Positions 6,788 to 13,927 of a stretch of DNA of 14,640 nucleotides are shown one piece after another. Source of the stretch: Rhodoferax sp. (lineage in GTDB: Bacteria; Pseudomonadota; Gammaproteobacteria; Burkholderiales; Burkholderiaceae_C); NCBI GenBank assembly GCA_020048795.1, contig JAIFMA010000235.1:1-14640 (forward strand). The letters run 5' to 3'. The first letter of the stretch is position 1; every line of letters begins with the position of its first letter. A program made the position numbers and the translations under genes. Under the pieces are notes generated by a model that was not told the origin of the DNA, made no database searches, and saw nothing but the letters and a program-made list of their open reading frames with translations.

Positions 6788-8911
6788 TTAGCTCTTTTGG
6801 TAAAGGCGTGTTGTGGTTTGTTGTAGCAGCAGCAGGCTGTGGGCAACCACCGGAACCGGTGTGGTTCCTGCGGCCCGCCAGACCGCCAGTCCACGCGGAT
6901 GACTGGTGTCAAGAAGTGCCTGCCACTGACCTCGGGGCAAGGCAAATGTCTCCGGACTGGCTCCGCTGTTAATCAGCAACAGTAGTGGTAGTTTGGATCG
7001 GCCGGGTTTGCCAATCAGGCAGCCCAACGCGCGTTGCAGGGGTTGGTGCCAGGCATCGCCCTGGAGTGCGCTGCCATCTGCGTTCCACCACGACAGGTCG
7101 TAGTTGCCGCTAGCGTCGGGTGCACCGCTGTACCACTGGTTGGCAAAGGGGCGCAGCTGGTGCCGCAACGAGATCAGGTGTTGCGTAAAGGCCAGCAGGT
7201 CTGCGTCCAAAGCATCCCAGTTGATCCAGGTCAATGGGTTGTCCTGGCAGTAGGGGTTGTTGTTGCCATCCTGGGTGTGACCCATTTCATCACCCGCGCA
7301 CAGCATTGGTGTGCCTTGAGCCAACAACAGGGTGGTGAGCAGAGACCGCTGTAGCCTGGATCGCATACGGTTGATGGTGGGAATTTCGCTGGGGCCTTCG
7401 GCACCACAATTGAAATTCAGGCTATTGCCCTGGCCGTCACGGTTGTCCTCGCCGTTGGCCAGGTTATTACGCTGGTTGTAGCTCAGCAGGTCGCGTAGCG
7501 TAAATCCGTCGTGTGAAATCACGTAATTGAGCGACTCGGCAGGTGATCGTCTGCGTGCCTGGTACAAGTCGGATGAGCCACAAAGCCGCATTGCAAAATC
7601 GCCGCGGGTACCCCCTTCTGAAGCAGACTTTGGCGCGGCGGCGCTCTGTACCCAGAATCGGCGCACACTGTCGCGGAACTTGTCATTCCATTCGGACCAG
7701 CCGCGTGGAAATTCTCCGACCTGGTAGCCGCCCGGCCCAATGTCCCACGGTTCTGCAATCATCTTGACGCGGCAAAGTACCGGGTCTTGTGCCACGGCCG
7801 CGAAAAAAGCCGCCTGAGCGCTGAAGCCGCTATCGGTGCGACCCAGCACCGTGGCCAGATCGAAACGAAAGCCGTCAATGTGCATGTCACTGACCCAGTA
7901 GCGCAGGCTGTCCATCACCAGTTGCAATACCCGGGGTTGCTGCACATCCAGGGTATTGCCACAGCCGCTGTAATTTTCATAGCGGCTCAGGTCGTTGGTT
8001 GACAACCTGTAGTAGCTCGCGTTGTCCAGTCCGCGAAAGCTGATGGTGGGACCGGACTGATCTGCTTCCGCCGTGTGGTTATAGACCACATCCAGGATGA
8101 CTTCCAGTCCGGCTGCGTGTAATGCGCGCACCATGTTGCGAAATTCGGTGCGCACAGAGACACCACCATGACCACTGGAAAGCCGTGGGTTGATGCAGAA
8201 AAATGCAATGGAGTTATAGCCCCAGTAGTTGCTTAGGCCCATGCCTACCAACCGCTCTTCGCTGAGACTGTAGTGCACCGGCAACAGGCTGACAGCCGTG
8301 ATGCCCAACAGTTTCAGGTAGTTGGTGGATGCACTGTGTCCCAGGCCTGCCAAGGTGCCGCGCAACTCGGGTGGAATCAGTGGGTTACGTTTGCTGAATC
8401 CTTTGACATGGCATTCGTAGATGATGGAAGATTCCAGGGGGGTCCTGGGAGCCTGGTCGTCACCCCAGTCAAAGTGGTCGTTGATGACGCGGGCTTTCAG
8501 CGCCAGACGTGCGTTGTCGTGGGTCTCAAGGTGGCGGGGGTGTTGCCGATCGGGTGCAAAATGTTCGTCACGCCAGATGAACTCCCCCACAACGTCCCGC
8601 GCGTACGGGTCGAGCAAGAGCTTCGAAGAGTCAAATCGGTGGCCCCGGTCGGGTCGCCACGGACCGTGTGCACGCAAGCCATAGACCAAGCCTGGTTGGG
8701 CACCGGGCAGGTAGCCATGCCAGATATCCCCGCTGCGGCCAAACAGGCGTAACCGCGCCAGTTCATGGGTGCCGCTGGCATCAAACAAACACAAGTCCAT
8801 GGCCTGGGCGTTGGCAGAAAAAACTCCAAAATTGACCCCGTGGCCATCAAAATGCGCCCCCAGTGGCCAGGGTTGGCCGATCTGAAGCGTGGCTGCGGTC
8901 AGCTCGTCCAT
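6788..8911 (-). CDS. glgX: Glycogen debranching enzyme (GH13 isoamylase type)
   Basis: GlgX hydrolyses alpha-1,6 branch linkages, mainly the short limit-dextrin stubs left by GlgP. The 707-residue protein starts with a CBM48-like domain (PLGAHFDGHGVNFGVFSANA, then the SGDIWHGYLPGAQPGLVYG stretch). The GH13 barrel has DVVYNH (274-279), nucleophile Asp351 in DGFRFDLATVLGR, acid/base Glu387 in MIAEPWD, and Asp468 in VISHDGFTL. NYWGYN and GNNNPYCQDNPLTW are typical of GlgX/isoamylase. The whole sequence parallels E. coli GlgX, with somewhat greater length. The start ATG at 8911 overlaps the end of glgB by 13 nt and has no recognisable Shine-Dalgarno, so translation probably depends on ribosomes finishing glgB. 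Its TAA lies 38 bp from the malQ stop, with no strong terminator between them. Confidence 0.95.
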   Translation of the reverse strand: MDELTAATLQIGQPWPLGAHFDGHGVNFGVFSANAQAMDLCLFDASGTHELARLRLFGRSGDIWHGYLPGAQPGLVYGLRAHGPWRPDRGHRFDSSKLLLDPYARDVVGEFIWRDEHFAPDRQHPRHLETHDNARLALKARVINDHFDWGDDQAPRTPLESSIIYECHVKGFSKRNPLIPPELRGTLAGLGHSASTNYLKLLGITAVSLLPVHYSLSEERLVGMGLSNYWGYNSIAFFCINPRLSSGHGGVSVRTEFRNMVRALHAAGLEVILDVVYNHTAEADQSGPTISFRGLDNASYYRLSTNDLSRYENYSGCGNTLDVQQPRVLQLVMDSLRYWVSDMHIDGFRFDLATVLGRTDSGFSAQAAFFAAVAQDPVLCRVKMIAEPWDIGPGGYQVGEFPRGWSEWNDKFRDSVRRFWVQSAAAPKSASEGGTRGDFAMRLCGSSDLYQARRRSPAESLNYVISHDGFTLRDLLSYNQRNNLANGEDNRDGQGNSLNFNCGAEGPSEIPTINRMRSRLQRSLLTTLLLAQGTPMLCAGDEMGHTQDGNNNPYCQDNPLTWINWDALDADLLAFTQHLISLRHQLRPFANQWYSGAPDASGNYDLSWWNADGSALQGDAWHQPLQRALGCLIGKPGRSKLPLLLLINSGASPETFALPRGQWQALLDTSHPRGLAVWRAAGTTPVPVVAHSLLLLQQTTTRLYQKS

Positions 8912-11082
8912 TCGATGAAAACAGCGCCGAGGGGGGGCAATGTCAACAAAATGGACTGGGGTCTGCCATGCCAGTGGATGTCTTCTGTGGCAGTGACATG
9001 GCCATTGATGGCCTTCACGTTGCTGCCCCCGTAACAGTCTGAGTCTGAATTCAGCACTTCTTGGTAGTTGCCTGGTTGCGGAACACCCAGCCGGTAGTCG
9101 TTCCAGACATTGGGCGTGAAGTTACATATCACTATCATGAACGATACGCCATCTGCCGCTCGCCTGATGAAACTCAGCGTCGAGCGTTGCGTGTCGTTGT
9201 GCTCGATCCATTCAAACCCTGCGGGAACGAAGTCCTGCTGGTAAAGCGCCGGCGTGGCCCGATAAAGCCGGTTGAGGTCTCGCACCAGACGCTGGATGCC
9301 GGCATGGGCTGGTTGCTCAAGCAGATGCCAGTCCAGGCTGTGGTCATGGTTCCACTCGCGCTCCTGCGCAAACTCGCAACCCATAAAGAGCAGTTTCTTG
9401 CCGGGGTGGCCAAACAAGTAGCCCAGAAACACCCGCAGATTGCCCAATTGTTGCCAGCGGTCTCCCGGCATTTTGTTGAGCAACGAACCCTTGCCGTGAA
9501 CCACCTCGTCATGAGAGATTGGCAACACAAAATTTTCGTTGTAAGCATAGACCATGCTGAAGGTGAGTTCGCCTTGATGGTGCTGACGGTGAATCGGGTC
9601 CCGCGCCATGTAGGTCAGCGTGTCATGCATCCAGCCCATGTTCCATTTGTAGTGAAAACCCAGTCCTCCGGCATAAGTCGGGCGTGACACTGCCGGATAG
9701 GCGGTTGACTCTTCCGCCAAGGTAATGGCTTGCGCCCGTTCGATGCCAACGACCTCATTCATGCGTTTCAAGAATGCGATGGCATCCAGGTTTTCGCGAC
9801 CACCGAATGCATTCGGGATCCATTCACCTGCCTTGCGACTGTAGTCCTTGTAAAGCATCGATGCCACAGCATCCACGCGCAAGCCATCAACATCAAAGCG
9901 CTCCAGCCAGTAAAGTGCGTTACCCACCAGAAAGTTACGCACCTCGGTACGTCCGAGGTTGTAGATCAGGGTGTTCCAGTCATTGTGAAATCCTTCCTTG
10001 GGGTCTGCGTACTCATACAGCTGTGTGCCGTCAAAGTTGGCCAAGCCGTGGGCATCTGTTGGGAAATGAGCGGGCACCCAATCCAGTATCAAGCCGATGC
10101 CTTCGGCATGGCAACGCTCCACCAATCGTCCAAATCCGGCCGGGTCTCCGAAACGTGATGTGGGTGCGTAAATGCCAATCGGTTGGTAACCCCAGGAGCC
10201 GTCGAATGGATGTTCGCTGACGGGCATTAACTCCAGGTGGGTAAATCCCATGTCCCGTGCATACGGAACCAGTGTGTCAGCCAGTTCATCCCAGTTCAGC
10301 CAGCGGTTGCCGTCTTCGGTGATGCGCCGCCAGGACCCCAAATGCACCTCGTAAATGCTGACCGGTGCGTCCAGGGCGTTGGCCCTTTGGCGCGCCAGTG
10401 ATGCTGTGTGCATGGGCGGGAGCTCACCTACAACGCTGGCGGTAGCTGGGCGCAATTCGGATTGCAGGGCATACGGGTCGGCGCGCTGCGCTGAAACAGC
10501 ACCGTTTTGGCTGCGAATTTCGTACTTGTAGCGGGTGCCCTTTTCGACACCAGGCAAAAAGAGTTCCCAAACACCGCATTCGCGGCGCAGGCGCATGGGG
10601 TGACGCCGACCGTCCCACAAATTAAAGTCGCCGACCACGCTCACCCGCGAAGCGTTGGGTGCCCATACGGCAAAGCGGGTGCCTGCCACATCCTGCATGG
10701 TGCAGGGTTGTGCCCCCAGTACCTCGAATGGTCGCAAGTGTGTGCCTTCTCCGAGAAGCCAGACATCCAGTTCGGCCAGCACCAAGTCAAACCGGTAGGG
10801 GTCCTCGAGGGTGTCTTCATGCCCACTGTTCCACAGGACGCGCAATCGGTACGGCGCATCCCGATTCATTTGGATCGCAGCCTCATAAAAACCATCGTCG
10901 TGACGTCGTTCCAGCTCACCCAAAACTGACCCGTCCGCAGCGACGACTGCAACGCGTGAAGCGCAGGGGAAAAAGCAGCGGATCGAGCGATGTCCCGGTG
11001 AGCTTTTATGCGGCCCCAGCGCTGCAAACGGATCGCCATGGCTAGCATTGCAGATCATCTTAATGTCCCGGGTGTGTAACAT
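8899..11082 (-). CDS. glgB: 1,4-alpha-glucan branching enzyme (GH13)
   Basis: GlgB cuts an alpha-1,4 chain and reattaches it through an alpha-1,6 bond, creating glycogen branches. The 727-residue protein is collinear with E. coli GlgB (728 aa). It has an N1 domain (about 1-125), a CBM48 domain (about 130-230; TRFAVWAPNASRVSVVGDFN), the GH13 barrel and a C-terminal beta domain. Catalytic residues are Asp404 (GLRVDAVASM), Glu457 (LAEEST) and Asp525 (ISHDEVVHGK), matching E. coli 405, 458 and 526. The start is uncertain. ATG 11082 is the first possible one, with an in-frame TGA 9 nt upstream, but has no Shine-Dalgarno; ATG 11058 (Met9) has GGGA 7 nt upstream. Similarity to E. coli extends upstream of Met9, which favours 11082. 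It follows glgP by 54 nt, and its last codons contain a C7 run (8937-8931). Confidence 0.97.
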   Translation of the reverse strand: MLHTRDIKMICNASHGDPFAALGPHKSSPGHRSIRCFFPCASRVAVVAADGSVLGELERRHDDGFYEAAIQMNRDAPYRLRVLWNSGHEDTLEDPYRFDLVLAELDVWLLGEGTHLRPFEVLGAQPCTMQDVAGTRFAVWAPNASRVSVVGDFNLWDGRRHPMRLRRECGVWELFLPGVEKGTRYKYEIRSQNGAVSAQRADPYALQSELRPATASVVGELPPMHTASLARQRANALDAPVSIYEVHLGSWRRITEDGNRWLNWDELADTLVPYARDMGFTHLELMPVSEHPFDGSWGYQPIGIYAPTSRFGDPAGFGRLVERCHAEGIGLILDWVPAHFPTDAHGLANFDGTQLYEYADPKEGFHNDWNTLIYNLGRTEVRNFLVGNALYWLERFDVDGLRVDAVASMLYKDYSRKAGEWIPNAFGGRENLDAIAFLKRMNEVVGIERAQAITLAEESTAYPAVSRPTYAGGLGFHYKWNMGWMHDTLTYMARDPIHRQHHQGELTFSMVYAYNENFVLPISHDEVVHGKGSLLNKMPGDRWQQLGNLRVFLGYLFGHPGKKLLFMGCEFAQEREWNHDHSLDWHLLEQPAHAGIQRLVRDLNRLYRATPALYQQDFVPAGFEWIEHNDTQRSTLSFIRRAADGVSFMIVICNFTPNVWNDYRLGVPQPGNYQEVLNSDSDCYGGSNVKAINGHVTATEDIHWHGRPQSILLTLPPLGAVFIEWTS

Positions 11083-11136
11083 GGCAAATCAATCGAGGGT
11101 TAGGGTAAAAAAGCTCAGAGGTAGGGCGGTTGAGGC

Positions 11137-13575
11137 CTATGGTGCAGGATCCAGAGGTGCAACATGCCATATTTTGCTGGCGTACTCACCAATGGTGCGG
11201 TCCGAAGAAAACGCGCCCATGCCTGCCACGTTGGAGATGGCGCGCTCGCACCACCGTGTCGGCTGAGAGTAAAGGACATCGACTTTGGCCTGGGTTTCAA
11301 TGTAGGACTCAAAGTCAGCCAGCAGCATGTAATGGTCACCGCCCCAGGCCAGCGAATCGATCAGACCGCGGTAACGGTTTGGTTCATCCCTCGAAAAGTG
11401 CCCACCGGAGATGGCATCGAGCACTTGGCGCAGTTGTGGCAGGCTTTCACAATAACGCATGGGCTGATAGCCACTTTGCCGCAAGGCGCGAACCTCTGGC
11501 GTTTTCAGGCCAAAGATAAAGATGTTGTCATCACCAACGTTTTGCCGGATTTCAATGTTGGCACCATCATCGGTACCAATGGTCAGTGCGCCATTAAGAG
11601 CCAGCTTCATGTTGCCGGTGCCTGAGGCTTCGGTGCCGGCCGTGGAAATCTGCTCGGACAGATCGGCACCAGGCATGATCACTTCGGCCACTGATACCCC
11701 GTAGTTGGGAATAAACACCAGCTTGAGCTTGTCGCCCACCCGGGGGTCATTGTTAATCACGGTACCAATGTCATGGATCAGCCGGATGATGGATTTGGCC
11801 GAGTGGTAGCTGGAGGCGGCCTTGCCGGAAAATATCACAGTGCGGGGTACCCAACTCACGCCGGGGTCCGCCAGGATGGCCTGATAGCGCCACACCACAT
11901 GCAGCAAGTTGAGCAATTGGCGTTTATATTCGTGAATCCGCTTGACCTGCACATCAAACAGGCTGTCCGGGCTGACCTCATAACCAGTGGTGCGCTTGAT
12001 CAAAGCCGCCAGTCGCAACTTGTTGGCGCGCTTAACGGCCATGAACTTCTGCTGAAAACTGCTATCGGTGCGATGTGCATCCAGCCGTCGCAGCTGATTC
12101 AGGTCAAGTCGCCAGCCGGTGCCCAGGGTGTTGTCGAGCAAACCGGTTAATCCGGGGTTGGCCTGTGCCAGCCAGCGCCGTGGTGTGACACCGTTGGTCA
12201 TGTTGGTAAAGCGTTTGGGCCACATGTCGGCAAAATCGGCAAAAATGGTGTTCACCAGCAATTCCGAGTGCAACGCAGAGACCCCGTTGACGGTGTGACT
12301 GCCCACCACTGACAGGTGCGCCATACGCACCCGGCGCTCACCGCGCTCGTCGATCAGCGACAGTCGCTGAAGAAAGCCATTGTCGCCCGGTCGGTACAGG
12401 GCTGCTTCGTCCAGAAATTCCTTGTTGATGCGAAAAATGATTTCCAGGTGGCGCGGCAAAACATGCCCGATCAGGCTGACCGGCCAGGTTTCAAGTGCTT
12501 CTGGCATCAACGTGTGGTTGGTGTACGAGAACGTCAGCCCGCACAGTTGCCAGGCCCGGTCCCAGGGCATGTGATGTTCATCGCACAAAATACGCATCAA
12601 CTCGGCCACGCCGATCGCCGGGTGGGTGTCATTGAGGTGAATGGCAACGTGTTCGGCCAGGTTTTCCAGTGTCGCGTGTTCCTCAAGATGGCGTTTGACC
12701 AGATCTTGCAACGAGGCCGCCACGAAAAAATACTCCTGCTTGAGGCGCAATTCGCGCCCGGCCGGTGTACTGTCGTTGGGGTACAACACCCAGGAGATGT
12801 TTTCGAACTCGTTTTTGGTACTGGCCGCGCGGGCGTAATCGCCGGTGTTGAATGCGCCTAGGTCGAAGTGCGCGGGGGCCACGGCTTTCCAGAGCCGCAA
12901 TGTGCTAACTTTTTTAGTGCCGTGCCCGGGTACAACCATGTCGTAAGCCTTGGCCGCCACTTTGCCCGCGTGATGCCAATGCGCTTGCCCATTCACATGC
13001 TCAACCCAGCCACCAAAGCGCACCGGATAGCTGATATCGGCTCGCGGGAACTCCCAGGGTGTGCCGTCCACCAGCCACGGATCAGGATATTCCACCTGTG
13101 CGCCGCCAATGATCCGCTGCGCGAACATGCCGTATTCGTACCGAATGCCATAACCCCAAGAGGGCAGGCTCAAAGTAGCCATGGAATCCAGAAAACAGGC
13201 TGCCAATCGCCCGAGACCGCCATTGCCCAGTGCGGCATCGGGCTCATGATCGGCAATATCTTCAAGGACCTGAGCGTGTCGCGCCAATCCGCTGGCGGCG
13301 TCGTCAGTCAGGTCAAGTGCGGCGAGCGCATTCGACAGGGTGCGGCCCATCAGGAACTCCATCGATAGATAGACCACCCGACGCGCCTTTTGTGCGCGCT
13401 CTTGCGCCTGGGTTTCGACCCAACGCTCGGACAGCTGTGTGCGGGCCATTTGCGCAACGGCCAGCATCAATTCGTTTGGCGATGCTCGGTCAGGATCTGC
13501 ACCAATCGCATGCAGGAGATGGGAGTCAATCAATGCGCCAGATTCATTTGGCAAGTGTTGGGTGTTCAATGGCAT
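11137..13575 (-). CDS. glgP: Glycogen (alpha-glucan) phosphorylase, GT35
   Basis: GlgP releases glucose 1-phosphate from non-reducing ends of glycogen using phosphate and pyridoxal phosphate. The 812-residue protein matches the roughly 815-residue bacterial family. Visible are VVYLSMEFLMGR (67-78), GNGGLGRLAACFLDS (117-131), LNDTHPAI (314-321), KRFTNMTNGVTPRRWL (454-469), VQVKRIHEYKRQLLN (542-556) and the PLP site EASGTGNMKLALNG with Lys657. No N-terminal regulatory extension of the eukaryotic kind is present. AAGGA (13580-13576) directly abuts the ATG at 13575, whereas a TTG two codons downstream (13569) would have 6-nt spacing; either could be the real start. It is the first gene of the minus-strand glgP-glgB-glgX operon and so lies closest to that operon's promoter, for which I find no convincing -35/-10 pair. 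Confidence 0.96.
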   Translation of the reverse strand: MPLNTQHLPNESGALIDSHLLHAIGADPDRASPNELMLAVAQMARTQLSERWVETQAQERAQKARRVVYLSMEFLMGRTLSNALAALDLTDDAASGLARHAQVLEDIADHEPDAALGNGGLGRLAACFLDSMATLSLPSWGYGIRYEYGMFAQRIIGGAQVEYPDPWLVDGTPWEFPRADISYPVRFGGWVEHVNGQAHWHHAGKVAAKAYDMVVPGHGTKKVSTLRLWKAVAPAHFDLGAFNTGDYARAASTKNEFENISWVLYPNDSTPAGRELRLKQEYFFVAASLQDLVKRHLEEHATLENLAEHVAIHLNDTHPAIGVAELMRILCDEHHMPWDRAWQLCGLTFSYTNHTLMPEALETWPVSLIGHVLPRHLEIIFRINKEFLDEAALYRPGDNGFLQRLSLIDERGERRVRMAHLSVVGSHTVNGVSALHSELLVNTIFADFADMWPKRFTNMTNGVTPRRWLAQANPGLTGLLDNTLGTGWRLDLNQLRRLDAHRTDSSFQQKFMAVKRANKLRLAALIKRTTGYEVSPDSLFDVQVKRIHEYKRQLLNLLHVVWRYQAILADPGVSWVPRTVIFSGKAASSYHSAKSIIRLIHDIGTVINNDPRVGDKLKLVFIPNYGVSVAEVIMPGADLSEQISTAGTEASGTGNMKLALNGALTIGTDDGANIEIRQNVGDDNIFIFGLKTPEVRALRQSGYQPMRYCESLPQLRQVLDAISGGHFSRDEPNRYRGLIDSLAWGGDHYMLLADFESYIETQAKVDVLYSQPTRWCERAISNVAGMGAFSSDRTIGEYASKIWHVAPLDPAP

Positions 13576-13731
13576 TCCTTTTGAGTGTTGTCAATGTGAT
13601 GTGGCGCGAGGCGTATTTTGCACCCTTGCGCGTATGGAACTGGCCAATTCGTCACGGAATAGTTACAAAAATGGGGTGATCGGCCAAAAGGCCTGATGCC
13701 TTGTTGCGAATGTCCATCAGCTTTGGTGTTC

Positions 13732-13737
13732 TATAAT
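13732..13737 (+). promoter_or_regulatory. ahcY promoter -10 box
   Basis: TATAAT matches the sigma-70 consensus exactly. A start near 13744 would place the 5' end of the RNA immediately before the riboswitch aptamer, which begins around 13746; this agreement is the main support. No good -35 hexamer sits at 16-18 bp spacing (the region reads AATGTC); TTGCGA at 13704-13709 is 22 bp away, too far to be standard. An activator or unusual spacing may be involved. Confidence 0.6.
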
Positions 13738-13745
13738 TTTTCAAA

Positions 13746-13849
13746 TCCGAGGAGCGTTGCAATGTGATCCTGACCCTGTGTGGGGGTGTCGCGTGAGGCT
13801 CGGAACCCGCCAAACCATGTGTCTGGCGTATTTTTAACGGCGCTCACCC
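13746..13849 (+). ncRNA. S-adenosylhomocysteine (SAH) riboswitch aptamer
   Basis: The RNA carries the conserved SAH-riboswitch blocks: CCGAGGAGCGTTGCAA (13747-13762), GGCTCGGAA (13797-13805) and AACGGCGCTCACCC (13836-13849). Predicted helices read by eye are P1, TCCGAG (13746-13751) with CTCGGA (13799-13804), and P2, ATGTGA (13762-13767) with TCGCGT (13789-13794), one pair being G-U. Above P2 sits an ACCC/GGGT tip. An optional hairpin pairs CGCCA (13808-13812) with TGGCG (13824-13828). The pseudoknot helix pairs GAGCG (13752-13756) with CGCTC (13841-13845). SAH riboswitches are known to sit upstream of ahcY in beta- and gammaproteobacteria and to raise expression when SAH accumulates. Here the aptamer lies directly between the TATAAT box and ahcY, with its end about 78 nt before the start codon. 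Confidence 0.93.
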
Positions 13850-13889
13850 ACTGATTGTGTGCGGTGAGTTCGATGTTGATGACTTTCCG

Positions 13890-13924
13890 TCACTACAGTG
13901 TTAATTCCTTAACTTCTGGAGTGA
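13890..13924 (+). promoter_or_regulatory. Shine-Dalgarno-sequestering hairpin of ahcY (riboswitch expression platform)
   Basis: Three stacked helices can form here: TCACT (13890-13894) with AGTGA (13920-13924), CAG (13896-13898) with CTG (13916-13918), and GTTAA (13900-13904) with TTAAC (13909-13913), closed by a TTCC tetraloop. That is 13 pairs interrupted by an A/G mismatch and a 1x2 internal loop. The Shine-Dalgarno GGAG (13918-13921), 6 nt before the ahcY ATG, lies in the 3' arm, so the closed hairpin should block translation. The hairpin is visible in sequence; its regulatory role is inferred. Confidence 0.65.
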
Positions 13925-13927
13925 ACC

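Larger units (their letters stand above)
13576..13927. other. 352-bp divergent spacer between glgP and ahcY
   Basis: No protein gene is supported here. The right half (about 13744-13927) is the structured ahcY leader, described separately. The left half (13576-13731) should hold the minus-strand glgP promoter and 5' UTR, but I cannot place it convincingly. It contains one imperfect inverted repeat at 13679-13697: ATCGGCC and GGCC(T)GAT around an AAAA loop, with one bulged base. That repeat lies upstream of both start regions and could be a shared regulator site. Confidence 0.7.

Noticed and set aside
6758..6788. Inverted repeat AACTGC/GCAGTT as a bidirectional terminator
   Set aside because: Six pairs with a 19-nt loop and no U-tract; reported only as the weak best candidate between malQ and glgX.
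9061..9687. Plus-strand open frame of 208 codons opposite glgB
   Set aside because: Antisense shadow of conserved GlgB coding sequence; no recognisable motif or start signal.
11107..11112. T6 run (minus strand) between glgP and glgB as a possible terminator
   Set aside because: The only preceding stem is about 4 bp (CTCA with TGAG), too weak for intrinsic termination; the genes are 54 nt apart and most likely co-transcribed.
12316..12861. Plus-strand open frame of 181 codons opposite glgP (also 12868-13368)
   Set aside because: Antisense shadows of conserved GlgP coding; no support for an independent gene.
13589..13594. Perfect TTGACA on the minus strand just before glgP as a -35 box
   Set aside because: A -10 at normal spacing would fall inside the glgP coding start with no suitable hexamer, which would need leaderless or downstream initiation.
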